From assembly GCA_038529265.1 (NCBI GenBank), contig JBCBDX010000001.1, positions 186,001-250,000 of the forward strand: a DNA stretch of 64,000 nt. Reading direction: 5' to 3'. The notes under the pieces were generated by a model. It searched no databases and had not been told where the DNA came from. It saw only the letters and a program-made list of their open reading frames with translations. Positions 8,683 through 17,374 of this stretch are shown here, piece by piece (position 1 is the stretch's first letter; each line of letters starts with the position of its first letter). The position numbers and the translations under genes were made by a program. Origin of the DNA: JBCBDX01 sp038529265. GTDB lineage: Bacteria > Pseudomonadota > Alphaproteobacteria > Rhizobiales > Rhizobiaceae.

Positions 8683-9822
8683 ATGAAATCGCTCGGCTCC
8701 ATCCGCAAATCCTTTGCGCCGTGGGATGACAGCGCATCCAAGCCATACATATCATTTGAAAATGTCACCAAGCGTTTTGGAGACTTTACGGCGGTCAATG
8801 ATCTGACACTGCGTATCTATGAGCGCGAGTTCTTTTCCCTGCTTGGTCCTTCGGGCTGCGGCAAGACCACCTTGCTCAGAATGCTTGCAGGCTTTGAAGA
8901 ACCAACATCGGGCCAGATATTGCTGGACGGTCAGGACTTGGCTGGCGTCGCACCGCACAAGCGCCCCGTCAACATGATGTTCCAATCCTACGCGCTCTTT
9001 CCGCATATGAGCGTGAAGGACAACATCGCGTTTGGATTGCGCAGAGACAAAATGCCGGAAAATGCAGTCGCCGAACGCGTTGGCGAAATGCTCAAGCTCA
9101 CCAAGCTGGAAGAGTTTGCCCATCGCAAACCGCATCAGCTATCGGGCGGTCAGCGTCAGCGCGTCGCTTTGGCACGCGCGGTGGCCAAGCGGCCAAAGCT
9201 TCTCCTGTTGGATGAGCCCCTAGGCGCGCTTGATAAAAAACTTCGCGAAGAAACCCAGTTTGAGCTGATGGATTTGCAGCAGGAATTGGGCCTGACATTC
9301 ATGATCGTCACGCACGATCAGGAAGAGGCAATGACCATGTCGGACCGCATAGCGGTGATGGACAAGGGCATCATCGAGCAAATTGGTACGCCTGCGGAAA
9401 TATATGAAGCACCCAACTCGCGCTATGTCGCCGACTTCATCGGGTCGGTAAATATTTTTGAAGGCACCGTCGGCGCAACCTCCAAAGGCGCGGTGACGCT
9501 CGCTGGCGTTGATGATTTCAAGATCAAAGTTGAAACCGAAAGCGCGCTCAGCAAAGATCGGCAGGCATGGTTCGCCGTGCGCCCAGAGAAAGTGAAAGTG
9601 GCGCGCAAAAAACCGGCTGGTACAACGAACGCGGTTGAGGGTGAAGTCTGGGACATTGCCTATCTCGGTGACATGACGATCCTGAACGTCAAGCTCGACA
9701 GCGGCAAAATTGTCAAAGCATCAATGGTCAACGCATCTCGCATTTCTGACGATCCGATTGGCTATGAGGAGCGCGTCTGGCTCTCTTTTGCGCCTGACAG
9801 CGGCATCTTGTTGGAGCGCTGA
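8683..9822 (+). CDS. potG: Polyamine ABC transporter ATP-binding protein (PotG/PotA)
   Basis: The start is ATG 8683 (379 residues), preceded by AGAGGGCG. A longer reading from 8593 would begin inside potF and cross the hairpin, so I reject it. Walker A GPSGCGKTT is at residues 55-63, Q-loop region MMFQSYALFPHM, ABC signature LSGGQRQRVALARA, Walker B LLLLDEPLGALD, and the switch His in FMIVTHDQEEAM. The C-terminal TOBE-type domain (from about residue 285) is typical of the MalK/PotA group. It energises polyamine uptake with the two permeases that follow. Its stop overlaps the potH leader (TGAG-ATG), showing tight translational coupling. Confidence 0.95.
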   Translation: MKSLGSIRKSFAPWDDSASKPYISFENVTKRFGDFTAVNDLTLRIYEREFFSLLGPSGCGKTTLLRMLAGFEEPTSGQILLDGQDLAGVAPHKRPVNMMFQSYALFPHMSVKDNIAFGLRRDKMPENAVAERVGEMLKLTKLEEFAHRKPHQLSGGQRQRVALARAVAKRPKLLLLDEPLGALDKKLREETQFELMDLQQELGLTFMIVTHDQEEAMTMSDRIAVMDKGIIEQIGTPAEIYEAPNSRYVADFIGSVNIFEGTVGATSKGAVTLAGVDDFKIKVETESALSKDRQAWFAVRPEKVKVARKKPAGTTNAVEGEVWDIAYLGDMTILNVKLDSGKIVKASMVNASRISDDPIGYEERVWLSFAPDSGILLER

Positions 9823-9823
9823 G

Positions 9824-10726
9824 ATGGTGACTGCGATCCGCAACCGCCTCGTTATCGCGATCCCTTACATCTGGTTGCTTTGCCTTTTCCTGCTGCCATT
9901 TGTGTTGGTGTTTCGGATCTCATTGTCGGTGCTGGAATTCGGCATGCCGCCTTACATGCCGCAATTCAGCTTTGCCGATGATTGGGCGACATTCACGGGC
10001 AAACTCGGGCAACTGAACTTCGAGAACTATGTCTTTCTTTTCGGTGACCCGCTTTATCGAAACGCGTACCTGTCGAGCGTTTGGATTGCGCTTGTCTCAA
10101 CTTTGCTGACGCTCGGTATTGGCTACCCGCTTGCCTACGGTATGGCGAAAGCGCCGGAAGGTTTGCGACCAATCCTGCTAATGCTCGTCATCCTTCCGTT
10201 TTGGACATCGTTCCTGATCCGGGTCTATGCGTGGATTGGCATTTTGAAGCCGGAGGGTTTGCTCAACCAGTTCCTGCTCTGGCTTGGCATCATCGACACG
10301 CCGCTATCGATCCTTAACACCAATGTCGCCGTCTATATCGGTATCGTTTATTCGTACCTGCCGTTCATGGTGCTGCCTATCTATGCCGCACTGGAGCGCA
10401 TGGATAATTCGCTTGTCGAGGCCGCCCGAGACCTTGGGTGCAGCGCCATCGAAGCCTTTTGGCGGGTTACCTTCCGCCTGTCGTTACCTGGCATTCTGGC
10501 AGGATGTTTGCTCGTCTTTATCCCCGCCGTTGGTGAATTTGTCATCCCTGATCTTTTGGGCGGTTCGCAAACTTTGATGATCGGCAAGGTGCTCTGGACA
10601 GAGTTCTTCAACAATGGTGACTGGACGATCTCCTCGGCACTCGCGATGATCCTTTTGGTCATTTTGGTTGTGCCCATCGTTCTGTTCCAGAACGCACAGG
10701 CAAAAGCACAAGGGGCGGACAAATGA
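9824..10726 (+). CDS. potH: Polyamine ABC transporter permease (PotH/PotB)
   Basis: The ATG at 9824 follows the potG stop by one base and gives 300 residues; an upstream in-frame start inside potG is not needed. About six transmembrane segments are present. The EAA cytoplasmic loop reads EAARDLGCSAIEAFWRVTFRLSLPGILAG, matching the binding-protein-dependent permease signature that contacts the ATPase. The long periplasmic insert after the first helix is usual for PotB/PotH proteins. It forms a heterodimer with the next gene product. Its last codons overlap the start of potI (ATGA). Confidence 0.93.
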   Translation: MVTAIRNRLVIAIPYIWLLCLFLLPFVLVFRISLSVLEFGMPPYMPQFSFADDWATFTGKLGQLNFENYVFLFGDPLYRNAYLSSVWIALVSTLLTLGIGYPLAYGMAKAPEGLRPILLMLVILPFWTSFLIRVYAWIGILKPEGLLNQFLLWLGIIDTPLSILNTNVAVYIGIVYSYLPFMVLPIYAALERMDNSLVEAARDLGCSAIEAFWRVTFRLSLPGILAGCLLVFIPAVGEFVIPDLLGGSQTLMIGKVLWTEFFNNGDWTISSALAMILLVILVVPIVLFQNAQAKAQGADK

Positions 10727-11514
10727 ACGCCCGTTGGAGCTGGTTTAACATCACATCGGTGGTGGTTGGGTTCGCTTTCCTGTATCTGCCGATTGTCCTG
10801 CTGGTCATCTACTCGTTCAATGAGTCACGCCTTGTGACCGTTTGGGCCGGCTTTTCAACCAAATGGTATGTCGAACTGTTCAACAATCAGGGCCTGTTGG
10901 ACGCCGCTTGGGTTACCATACGGGTGGCTTTCGTTTCAGCGACCGTCGCGACTGTGCTTGGAACACTGGCTGCCGTCGCGTTGATCCGCTTTGTGCGTTT
11001 CAAAGGCCGCACGCTTTTTACTGGCATGGTCTATGCGCCCCTCGTTATGCCGGAAGTGATCACCGGGCTGTCACTCCTGCTGCTGTTCGTCTCCATCGAG
11101 ATGTCACGCGGTTTCTGGACGGTCACGCTTGCGCACATCACGTTCTCCATGTGCTACGTGGCGGTCGTGGTGCAATCGCGCTTGGTATCATTCGACGCCT
11201 CGCTTGAGGAGGCAGCGCGTGATTTGGGGTGCCCACCCTTTGAAGCGTTTATGAGGGTTACATTGCCGGTGATTTTGCCTGCGGTTTTGGCCGGATGGAT
11301 GCTGGCGTTTACGCTTTCGCTTGATGATTTGGTGATAGCCTCATTCACATCCGGGCCGGGAGCAACAACGCTGCCGATGAAAATCTACAGTCAGGTTCGC
11401 CTCGGCGTAACGCCTGAGATCAATGCGGTTTGCACGATCCTTATCGGTATTGTTGCAATTGGCGTGATTACTGCTTCATTGGTGCAAAAGCGTAAGGCCT
11501 TTTCAGCCGATTAG
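10723..11514 (+). CDS. potI: Polyamine ABC transporter permease (PotI/PotC)
   Basis: A 263-residue inner-membrane protein whose ATG overlaps the potH stop as ATGA. It has six predicted membrane helices and the EAA loop LEEAARDLGCPPFEAFMRVTLPVILPAVLAG. The sequence FTLSLDDLVIASFTSGPGATTLPMKIYSQVRLGVTPEINA is strongly conserved in PotC/PotI. It is the last gene of the potFGHI unit. It ends convergently with the small membrane protein at 11511, sharing 4 bp. Confidence 0.95.
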   Translation: MNARWSWFNITSVVVGFAFLYLPIVLLVIYSFNESRLVTVWAGFSTKWYVELFNNQGLLDAAWVTIRVAFVSATVATVLGTLAAVALIRFVRFKGRTLFTGMVYAPLVMPEVITGLSLLLLFVSIEMSRGFWTVTLAHITFSMCYVAVVVQSRLVSFDASLEEAARDLGCPPFEAFMRVTLPVILPAVLAGWMLAFTLSLDDLVIASFTSGPGATTLPMKIYSQVRLGVTPEINAVCTILIGIVAIGVITASLVQKRKAFSAD

Positions 11515-11765
11515 CCCCGTGGCGGTCGCAGGATAAAGATCACGCACCAGATCGGAACAATGATCATGGAGCCCAGGATCATATTGGGCAACGCCCATTC
11601 AACACCTTGTTGGAGCAGCTCTAAAACCCGCTCTGGCGTCATGCCGATTTTAGCCAGAACCTCTTGCGCCGTAATGTCGAACGCGCGTAGGCCCGCGCCG
11701 ACCATGGTCGAGACGACGGCAAGTTTCCAAACGATGTTAAACACATGCCACACGGAGTTCGGCAC
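11511..11765 (-). CDS. Small membrane protein, DUF6460-like (84 aa)
   Basis: An 84-residue protein with two hydrophobic segments (FNIVWKLAVVSTMVGAGLRA and a C-terminal LGSMIIVPIWCVIFIL) joined by an amphipathic part that includes GMTPERVLELLQQGVEWA. It resembles the short alphaproteobacterial DUF6460 proteins of unknown function, an identification made from memory. The only start for the full reading is GTG at 11765, with no clear ribosome site, so the true start is uncertain. It is convergent with potI. Confidence 0.6.
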   Translation of the reverse strand: MPNSVWHVFNIVWKLAVVSTMVGAGLRAFDITAQEVLAKIGMTPERVLELLQQGVEWALPNMILGSMIIVPIWCVIFILRPPRG

Positions 11766-11853
11766 TCAATTCTATTCAATCAGAGCCTAACATGCACTCA
11801 ATAGGGTAAAAAACGCCTAAACTTTTAATGCCGCTTTTAAGGGTGCATTAACG

Positions 11854-13722
11854 CTAGTTAGCAGGCTGTTCGAAAGGGAACAAAATCTGGGTGGCATAGG
11901 GCTGGCGAAGTGTGCCGCCCACAAACACACGCGACGCAGCTTGGTCACTTGCGGGGTTTTGGAGCCGGCTTGTAAGGGCGACACTTCCGTTGATCGGCGA
12001 AATGATACCGTCAATCTGCAACGTACTCTGCGGGTAGGCGATGGATAACTGATCAACGATAAGCGCTGCATTCGAAAGATTAAAAGTTCCATTGAGCGTT
12101 TCATAACTGTCGCCTGCCGCATCATCAGCAGTCAGTGCCATGAACTGATTGCCATTGCTTGGTTCAAACACATTGCCCAATTCAACACCTGGAATGGCGC
12201 CATCTTGCGATGCAATCGTAAACTTGCCGGTGGCGCTGCGCCAGAACTGGTTCAGCGTTCCCGACGAGCCATTAAAGTCGCCCGTCATACTGACACGCCC
12301 ACGCGGAAAGAGTGGTCCAAGCAAAAACTTGTCGGAAATAAGCGTTGAATCCACATCGTTGGCCCGGAACGAAATATAAGCGCCGCTCGCGTTTTCCTTA
12401 TATTCATCCTTGTAGCGCAGTTGAACACTGCCACCCTCATAGGCGGCATCGCCAATATCAAACGATATTAGATCATCGCGGACGCTCAGCGCGCCAGCGA
12501 ATTGAGTGAATTCGCCTTGCGTAAGACTGGCTGAGGAGGCCGATACCCGCAGATCAATGTCCATACCGGTCATTTGCGCGCGCAGGCCTCCATCCGGTTC
12601 GAATGAACGCTGCATGGCGCGCCATGCCGGTGTGGCAAGTCGTGCAAGGTCGAGCGCATCGAAAGCAAGCGTGGCAGTTAGAACACCCCGTCCAGAATCG
12701 CGCCGCAACAGTTCGACTGCGCCACTAGCGATGTCATCATTAATTGTGACATCGGCATCATCAATGCGCAGACGGTTTTGTGTGGCCGAGACTTCGCCAG
12801 AAACTCCAAGCTTCTCGATACCAGCCGTTAGCAAAGGTGCACTGTCAATCCATGCATTCACTGATCGCAAACCGTCCAGTTCAAAATCAAGAGTGCCATC
12901 GGCGTAGCGTGGCCGTGCCAAAGCTGCACGTCCTGCAAATGATATAAGCGCGCCATTGAACTGCAGAGAAGTATTTAGGTTGCCGCCCTCAACGGAGTAG
13001 ATCTCGGAAACGGAATTGCTGGATAGGTCGAAACGCCCTTCGGATTGTTCACGGGAAAAACTGCTCTGCAGTGAGAACGCCCCATCTCGGTTTGGCCAGT
13101 TCAAAATCCCCTGAAGGTCGTTCAGATAGTCTGTCTCGGTTCCATCACGTTCAACAAACCGAATGCTTCCGTCAATGAAGCTAATACGTCCAATTGAAGA
13201 GGGAAGGTTCTCCAAGATACTGTTGGTCAAGTCGAGATTATCGGTCAACTCCGGCGGTGCGTCAGTCGCAGACAGCTGGCGCGCGACAGTTTCAATAGAC
13301 GGCCACAGGACAATACCATTATCGTCTACGCCAAGCGTAATCCGAGGTGCCTGCATTCGAAACGCCGAGAAGGTCGGAATCGAACGAAACAGGGATAGTA
13401 CGTCGAAGTCCGCCTCAACGCGTTCAATTTCAATTGTGGTTTGGTTAGCCTCACTGGCGACACGCACCCCGTTAAAGACCGCATAGGGTGCCGGAAACAA
13501 GTGTATTTCAGTGCGTCCTCGCAGGCGGATCGGAAGCCCGAGAATTTCACCCATTCGGCGTTCGATGGCGTTGCGCGCCGTATCACTCGATATACCTGCC
13601 GTTATCGCGAAAACGGAGCCGATGGCCACAATCATTCCGACGACGGCAAAGATCAGAAAATAACGAGCGCTTCTAACAATCAAGAAAATCAGTCCAGCGG
13701 AAAGCGTTGGCCATAGTCCCAT
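11854..13722 (-). CDS. AsmA-family protein
   Basis: A 622-residue protein. An N-terminal membrane segment (about residues 8-45) is followed by a long beta-rich periplasmic region. The early sequence ARNAIERRMGEILGLPIRLRGRTEIHLFPAPYAVFNGVRVA is the conserved AsmA N-terminal module, and the C-terminal third (about 430-610) matches the AsmA-like C-terminal domain, with GSVALTSRLQNP near the end. AsmA/TamB-like proteins are bridge-like factors implicated in outer-membrane lipid transport and assembly. The gene ends about 90 bp from the DUF6460-like gene and lies 48 bp downstream of the sensor kinase on the same strand, but nothing shows a functional link to either. Confidence 0.85.
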   Translation of the reverse strand: MGLWPTLSAGLIFLIVRSARYFLIFAVVGMIVAIGSVFAITAGISSDTARNAIERRMGEILGLPIRLRGRTEIHLFPAPYAVFNGVRVASEANQTTIEIERVEADFDVLSLFRSIPTFSAFRMQAPRITLGVDDNGIVLWPSIETVARQLSATDAPPELTDNLDLTNSILENLPSSIGRISFIDGSIRFVERDGTETDYLNDLQGILNWPNRDGAFSLQSSFSREQSEGRFDLSSNSVSEIYSVEGGNLNTSLQFNGALISFAGRAALARPRYADGTLDFELDGLRSVNAWIDSAPLLTAGIEKLGVSGEVSATQNRLRIDDADVTINDDIASGAVELLRRDSGRGVLTATLAFDALDLARLATPAWRAMQRSFEPDGGLRAQMTGMDIDLRVSASSASLTQGEFTQFAGALSVRDDLISFDIGDAAYEGGSVQLRYKDEYKENASGAYISFRANDVDSTLISDKFLLGPLFPRGRVSMTGDFNGSSGTLNQFWRSATGKFTIASQDGAIPGVELGNVFEPSNGNQFMALTADDAAGDSYETLNGTFNLSNAALIVDQLSIAYPQSTLQIDGIISPINGSVALTSRLQNPASDQAASRVFVGGTLRQPYATQILFPFEQPAN

Positions 13723-13770
13723 ACGTGGCGGGCATTATGACGTCCAGCGTTTGCTAGATGTTACCTGTGG

Positions 13771-16700
13771 CTATTGTGAGAGGACGCGTGGCGCCGGAAA
13801 AACTATTTCAACATCGGTGCCTTCACCTGGCGTCGAACTTATTTCGAAATCAGCGCGGTTTGCCTCGACCAAAGCGCGTGTCAGAGGTAGTCCGAGACCG
13901 GTGCCGTTGGCGCGCAGTTCCTCGGATGCACCCACTTGTTTAAATGGCCGCAGAGCCCCTTCCAGTTCCTCTTTTGTCATACCAACGCCAGTATCACGGA
14001 AACGAAGGGTCACTGAACCATCCGTCAAGTAGCGTGTGCTGACCACAACTTGTCCGCCCTCCGGCGTAAAGCGAATTGCGTTTGACAAAAGATTGATGGT
14101 GATCTGCTTAGCCGCACGTTGATCAGCAACAATGGCAGGTAAATCCGGATCGAGTGCGGCCCGGACAATAATACGGCTTCGATTTGCCTGGGGCCGCAGC
14201 ATATCCACGACTTCAGACACGGTCTCATTGAGAGATACGCTCTCAAATTGAAGGTCCTGATTGCCCGACTCAATTTTTGAAATGTCGAGAAGATCATTGA
14301 CGAGATCGACAACGTACCGGCCGGATTTCTTGATGTCCTCCAGATAGTCTTTGTACTTCTCGTTGCCGATAGGGCCGAACCGTTCCTCACCCATGATCTC
14401 GGAAAAGCCAATGATGGCGTTGAGCGGTGTGCGAATTTCGTGGCTTACCTTGGCAAGAAAGGCCGACTTCATTTCAGAGGCGGACTCAGCCTCGTGGCGC
14501 GCTTCTTCCAATGCTTCTTCGTTGCGTTTCCAGGCCGTGATGTCGCGCAGCACGGCACAAAGACCTTTTGAAGTCGCAAGTCTACCAAGCGTCATGAAGA
14601 GCTTGATTTCACCGCCTTTTGCCTCCTGGCCGGTAACCTCGCGCCCTTCATTGAGCACGTTGGCAACACCATTCGACACCATGGACTGGACGTAGTTGAG
14701 AACTTCCTTTTGGCTCTCATGCGCAAAAAGAATGGTGAAGGACTGACCGATGAGCGCATCATTTTCATAACCAAACAGCGCTGTCGCGGCTGCGTTCATT
14801 GAGCGTATATCGCCAAGTTCATCTATGGTGATGACACCGTCTGTGGCAGTATCCAATATGGCGCGCAGTTCAGCATTTTCCTCAGAAACCTGATCAGAAA
14901 TGTCTGACGGTAGCGTATTCTCAGTAACAACGTGCTTTGACATTGGCTCTGCCAATGCTTGAGAAGTTAACGGAGGCAAGGGCTCAAATGCAAACATGAG
15001 CGCACTGCGCCCCATCCACGGCACCCGTTGAAGATGGCTGCGCGCGGCAATTTCATCGCCTGCCTGATCAACGATGGTGACGCCGTTGTCATTGCTGGCA
15101 TCTGGCTGATCATTGGGAATTGAGACCGGTCCACCGAATAAGGCGCTCAGCCCTTTGTCGTTGAGCGCTTCGACATCATCAAAACCGGTCAACTCGCTGA
15201 ATGCGCGATTGGTGTACAGCACTTGGTCATCGCGTGCGATCATCAGTGCCAATGGAAGGGAATCTAGTGCCTCTGGTCCCAACCCATAAGGTGGGTTTTC
15301 TGCCTCGGGCGGTGCAGGCAAATCAGCTTCGCCTTCGACCTCAGAACCTTTATCCTCATCACCTTCGCTAATTGTATTTGAGATTGGTGATAACTGCGCG
15401 CGGATACGCTCAAATGCGTCGCTTTCGCTGGAGGAAAGCGGATTGATGACCAACTCGTCTTTGTCGGCTGATGTATCATCATCGGTTACGCCATTGCCAG
15501 ATCGTGGGAAATCATCGTCGCGCCTGAGAGGTGACATTGTGGACGCGCTTAATACGGGCGGTTCTCCCTGGAATGGGTCATCCTCCGCAGCTTCATTGTC
15601 GGTTACTGCAAATTGATCGGGCTCATTGGCAGGAATGCCGACGATCGCCTCTTCTTCATCCTCCCAGACCGTTTGCTCTTCTGGGTTAGAGCCTGTGTCG
15701 TTAACTACCAAGTCCGCCATGCGGGCGACCCCAAACCCACGATAGCCCTCAAAAGACCTATTGCGATCATAGTAGGGAAGTGCTGCCAGATCGACGGGCA
15801 CACGAAAGTCTGTTTGGTCGATCGGCCACAAGACGGTCTTGCCGGACCAAGTTTGCTCTTTTCCGAGGGCGTCTTCGATTTCGCCGGTCGGATCGAGTGA
15901 TAAACTATGAGCGACTTGCACAAATGGTTTACCGACGACGTTCGCCGATTGGGGGCCTACCGCTAATACAAACTCATCGGACATATCGACTATTACGCCG
16001 TCACGATCAGTCTTCCAAACAAAACGGACCGGAGCAGAACCCAGCTGCGTGGGAGACCAATCGCGATCAGCAGGCTTTATTGTCTCATCGTTTGGTTTGT
16101 CCCTATTTGGTTGATCCTCAAACTCCGGCGATGGAACGGGGACATCAACATTAGTGTTGTTGTCCATTGCGTGCGGGTGCTCAAGCGCCGCGTCTTCTAC
16201 AGCGCTGAGCGAAGACGCTGAGGATACCGATGGCATCGATAGAAAAAGATACAATTCAGGTTCATCTGACAAACGGCCAACACCTACCGCATACTGCCCG
16301 CTTGACGTGGAAACGATACGCTTGACCATTCGGTCGTCTTCGGAAGCACAAATAGCGCATAACTCTGCGCGCTTTTCTTCACTCAATTGCGAGCCGCCAA
16401 AGCTCTTAGTTGTTTCCAGAACATGACCGCGAGCGTCAAGGATTGCAGCGCTGGCTTCGTCTTCATCCAGACCGCTGAGAGCACTTTTGAATTTTTCATC
16501 GTCCGCAATCAATTCTGACGGCGTGAATGCAACGACGGCGAAGTCATCCTCACGACGCCCTGCAAAATCAAACGGGTAAAGGTGCATTTGTGTGAGGGCT
16601 GGCATGCCACCATTAGTGCGAGCCGCTGCAACCCGCTTCCCTTGGAGCGGGCGTGCAAGTGCGGAAGTCAATTGTCGCGCACCGGGTCCTTCAACCAATA

Positions 16701-16884
16701 CGACATCATCATTCTCGACGGCGCCGAGACCATGCAGACCCAGCCACCGCGCTGCAGCTCCGTTGGCCCAGCGCACGAGAAGTGTGGACCGCTCAACAAT
16801 GGCCACGGCGTCGCCATCCAGAATATGGTCACGCACAAAGTCAGCGACCGCCACATCCAAATATGCAATTTCCGCCCAGTTCAT
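13771..16884 (-). CDS. Multi-PAS sensor histidine kinase, PdhS-like
   Basis: A 1037-residue protein without obvious membrane helices. PAS-like regions lie near residues 15-110, 285-395 (WPIDQTDFRVPVDLAALPYY), 545-640 and 690-800. The dimerisation box with the phosphoacceptor His reads FLAKVSHEIRTPLNAIIGFSE (split here: H in SHEIRTPLN, about residue 815). The ATPase domain has NLLSNAIRFT (N box), RDTGVGM (G1) and GTGLGLPLTRALVEAN (G2). No receiver domain is fused. Length and the EERFGPIGNEKYKDYLEDI segment closely resemble Brucella PdhS, a cytosolic PleC/DivJ-like kinase acting on DivK in cell-cycle and polarity control. The identity is inferred; CckN-like kinases are an alternative. Confidence 0.85.
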   Translation of the reverse strand: MNWAEIAYLDVAVADFVRDHILDGDAVAIVERSTLLVRWANGAAARWLGLHGLGAVENDDVVLVEGPGARQLTSALARPLQGKRVAAARTNGGMPALTQMHLYPFDFAGRREDDFAVVAFTPSELIADDEKFKSALSGLDEDEASAAILDARGHVLETTKSFGGSQLSEEKRAELCAICASEDDRMVKRIVSTSSGQYAVGVGRLSDEPELYLFLSMPSVSSASSLSAVEDAALEHPHAMDNNTNVDVPVPSPEFEDQPNRDKPNDETIKPADRDWSPTQLGSAPVRFVWKTDRDGVIVDMSDEFVLAVGPQSANVVGKPFVQVAHSLSLDPTGEIEDALGKEQTWSGKTVLWPIDQTDFRVPVDLAALPYYDRNRSFEGYRGFGVARMADLVVNDTGSNPEEQTVWEDEEEAIVGIPANEPDQFAVTDNEAAEDDPFQGEPPVLSASTMSPLRRDDDFPRSGNGVTDDDTSADKDELVINPLSSSESDAFERIRAQLSPISNTISEGDEDKGSEVEGEADLPAPPEAENPPYGLGPEALDSLPLALMIARDDQVLYTNRAFSELTGFDDVEALNDKGLSALFGGPVSIPNDQPDASNDNGVTIVDQAGDEIAARSHLQRVPWMGRSALMFAFEPLPPLTSQALAEPMSKHVVTENTLPSDISDQVSEENAELRAILDTATDGVITIDELGDIRSMNAAATALFGYENDALIGQSFTILFAHESQKEVLNYVQSMVSNGVANVLNEGREVTGQEAKGGEIKLFMTLGRLATSKGLCAVLRDITAWKRNEEALEEARHEAESASEMKSAFLAKVSHEIRTPLNAIIGFSEIMGEERFGPIGNEKYKDYLEDIKKSGRYVVDLVNDLLDISKIESGNQDLQFESVSLNETVSEVVDMLRPQANRSRIIVRAALDPDLPAIVADQRAAKQITINLLSNAIRFTPEGGQVVVSTRYLTDGSVTLRFRDTGVGMTKEELEGALRPFKQVGASEELRANGTGLGLPLTRALVEANRADFEISSTPGEGTDVEIVFPAPRVLSQ

Positions 16885-17138
16885 GGGAGCGTCCTTGTCT
16901 CAGCAATTGGCCAAAGGCTTAACGATCTCTTAATGCCAGAAGCCTTGTCCTAGCGTCCAGCGCAAAAGGATAACGATAGCTGACGACCGCAAATTAGCGT
17001 TAACCGCGAAATCGGCCGCTACTGTGTCGGCGCGAGCGAATTGCACAAATAATGCAGTTCAGAGCTTAATTCTCACGACAAATGGCTCTCCCCATCTTGC
17101 AAATTATGCTGGCCGCCGATATTGCCTGCCTTCGCAAT

Positions 17139-17215
17139 GCGGGCGTAGCTCAGTTGGTTAGAGCGCTGGATTGTGGCTCCAGAGGTCGGTGGTTCAAATC
17201 CACCCGCTCGTACCA
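17139..17215 (+). tRNA. tRNA-His (anticodon GTG)
   Basis: A 77-nt cloverleaf including the encoded CCA. The anticodon arm is CTGGA-TTGTGGC-TCCAG, giving anticodon GTG. The T arm is GGTGG-TTCAAAT-CCACC. The acceptor stem pairs GCGGGCG with CGCTCGT, with G1-U72 and G4-U69 wobbles. The discriminator base is A73 and the base before G1 is T, so there is no encoded G-1:C73 pair. Most bacteria require that pair for histidine identity, but it is absent in a known alphaproteobacterial clade. The divergent HisRS at 39832 is the matching partner. Confidence 0.97.
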
Positions 17216-17374
17216 TTGCTTCCGTTCCCCCTGTTTGTATCACACAACTTCGAAACCGTAGTCTCGCTGGAAGTCCGAAGCGCCGCATGTAGTGATACGA
17301 ACGAAAGTGAATGCGATAGCTCTGTGCAGATGCTTGAACAGCACCTGTTAGCTAGCTCGGCCATGTTATTTATT

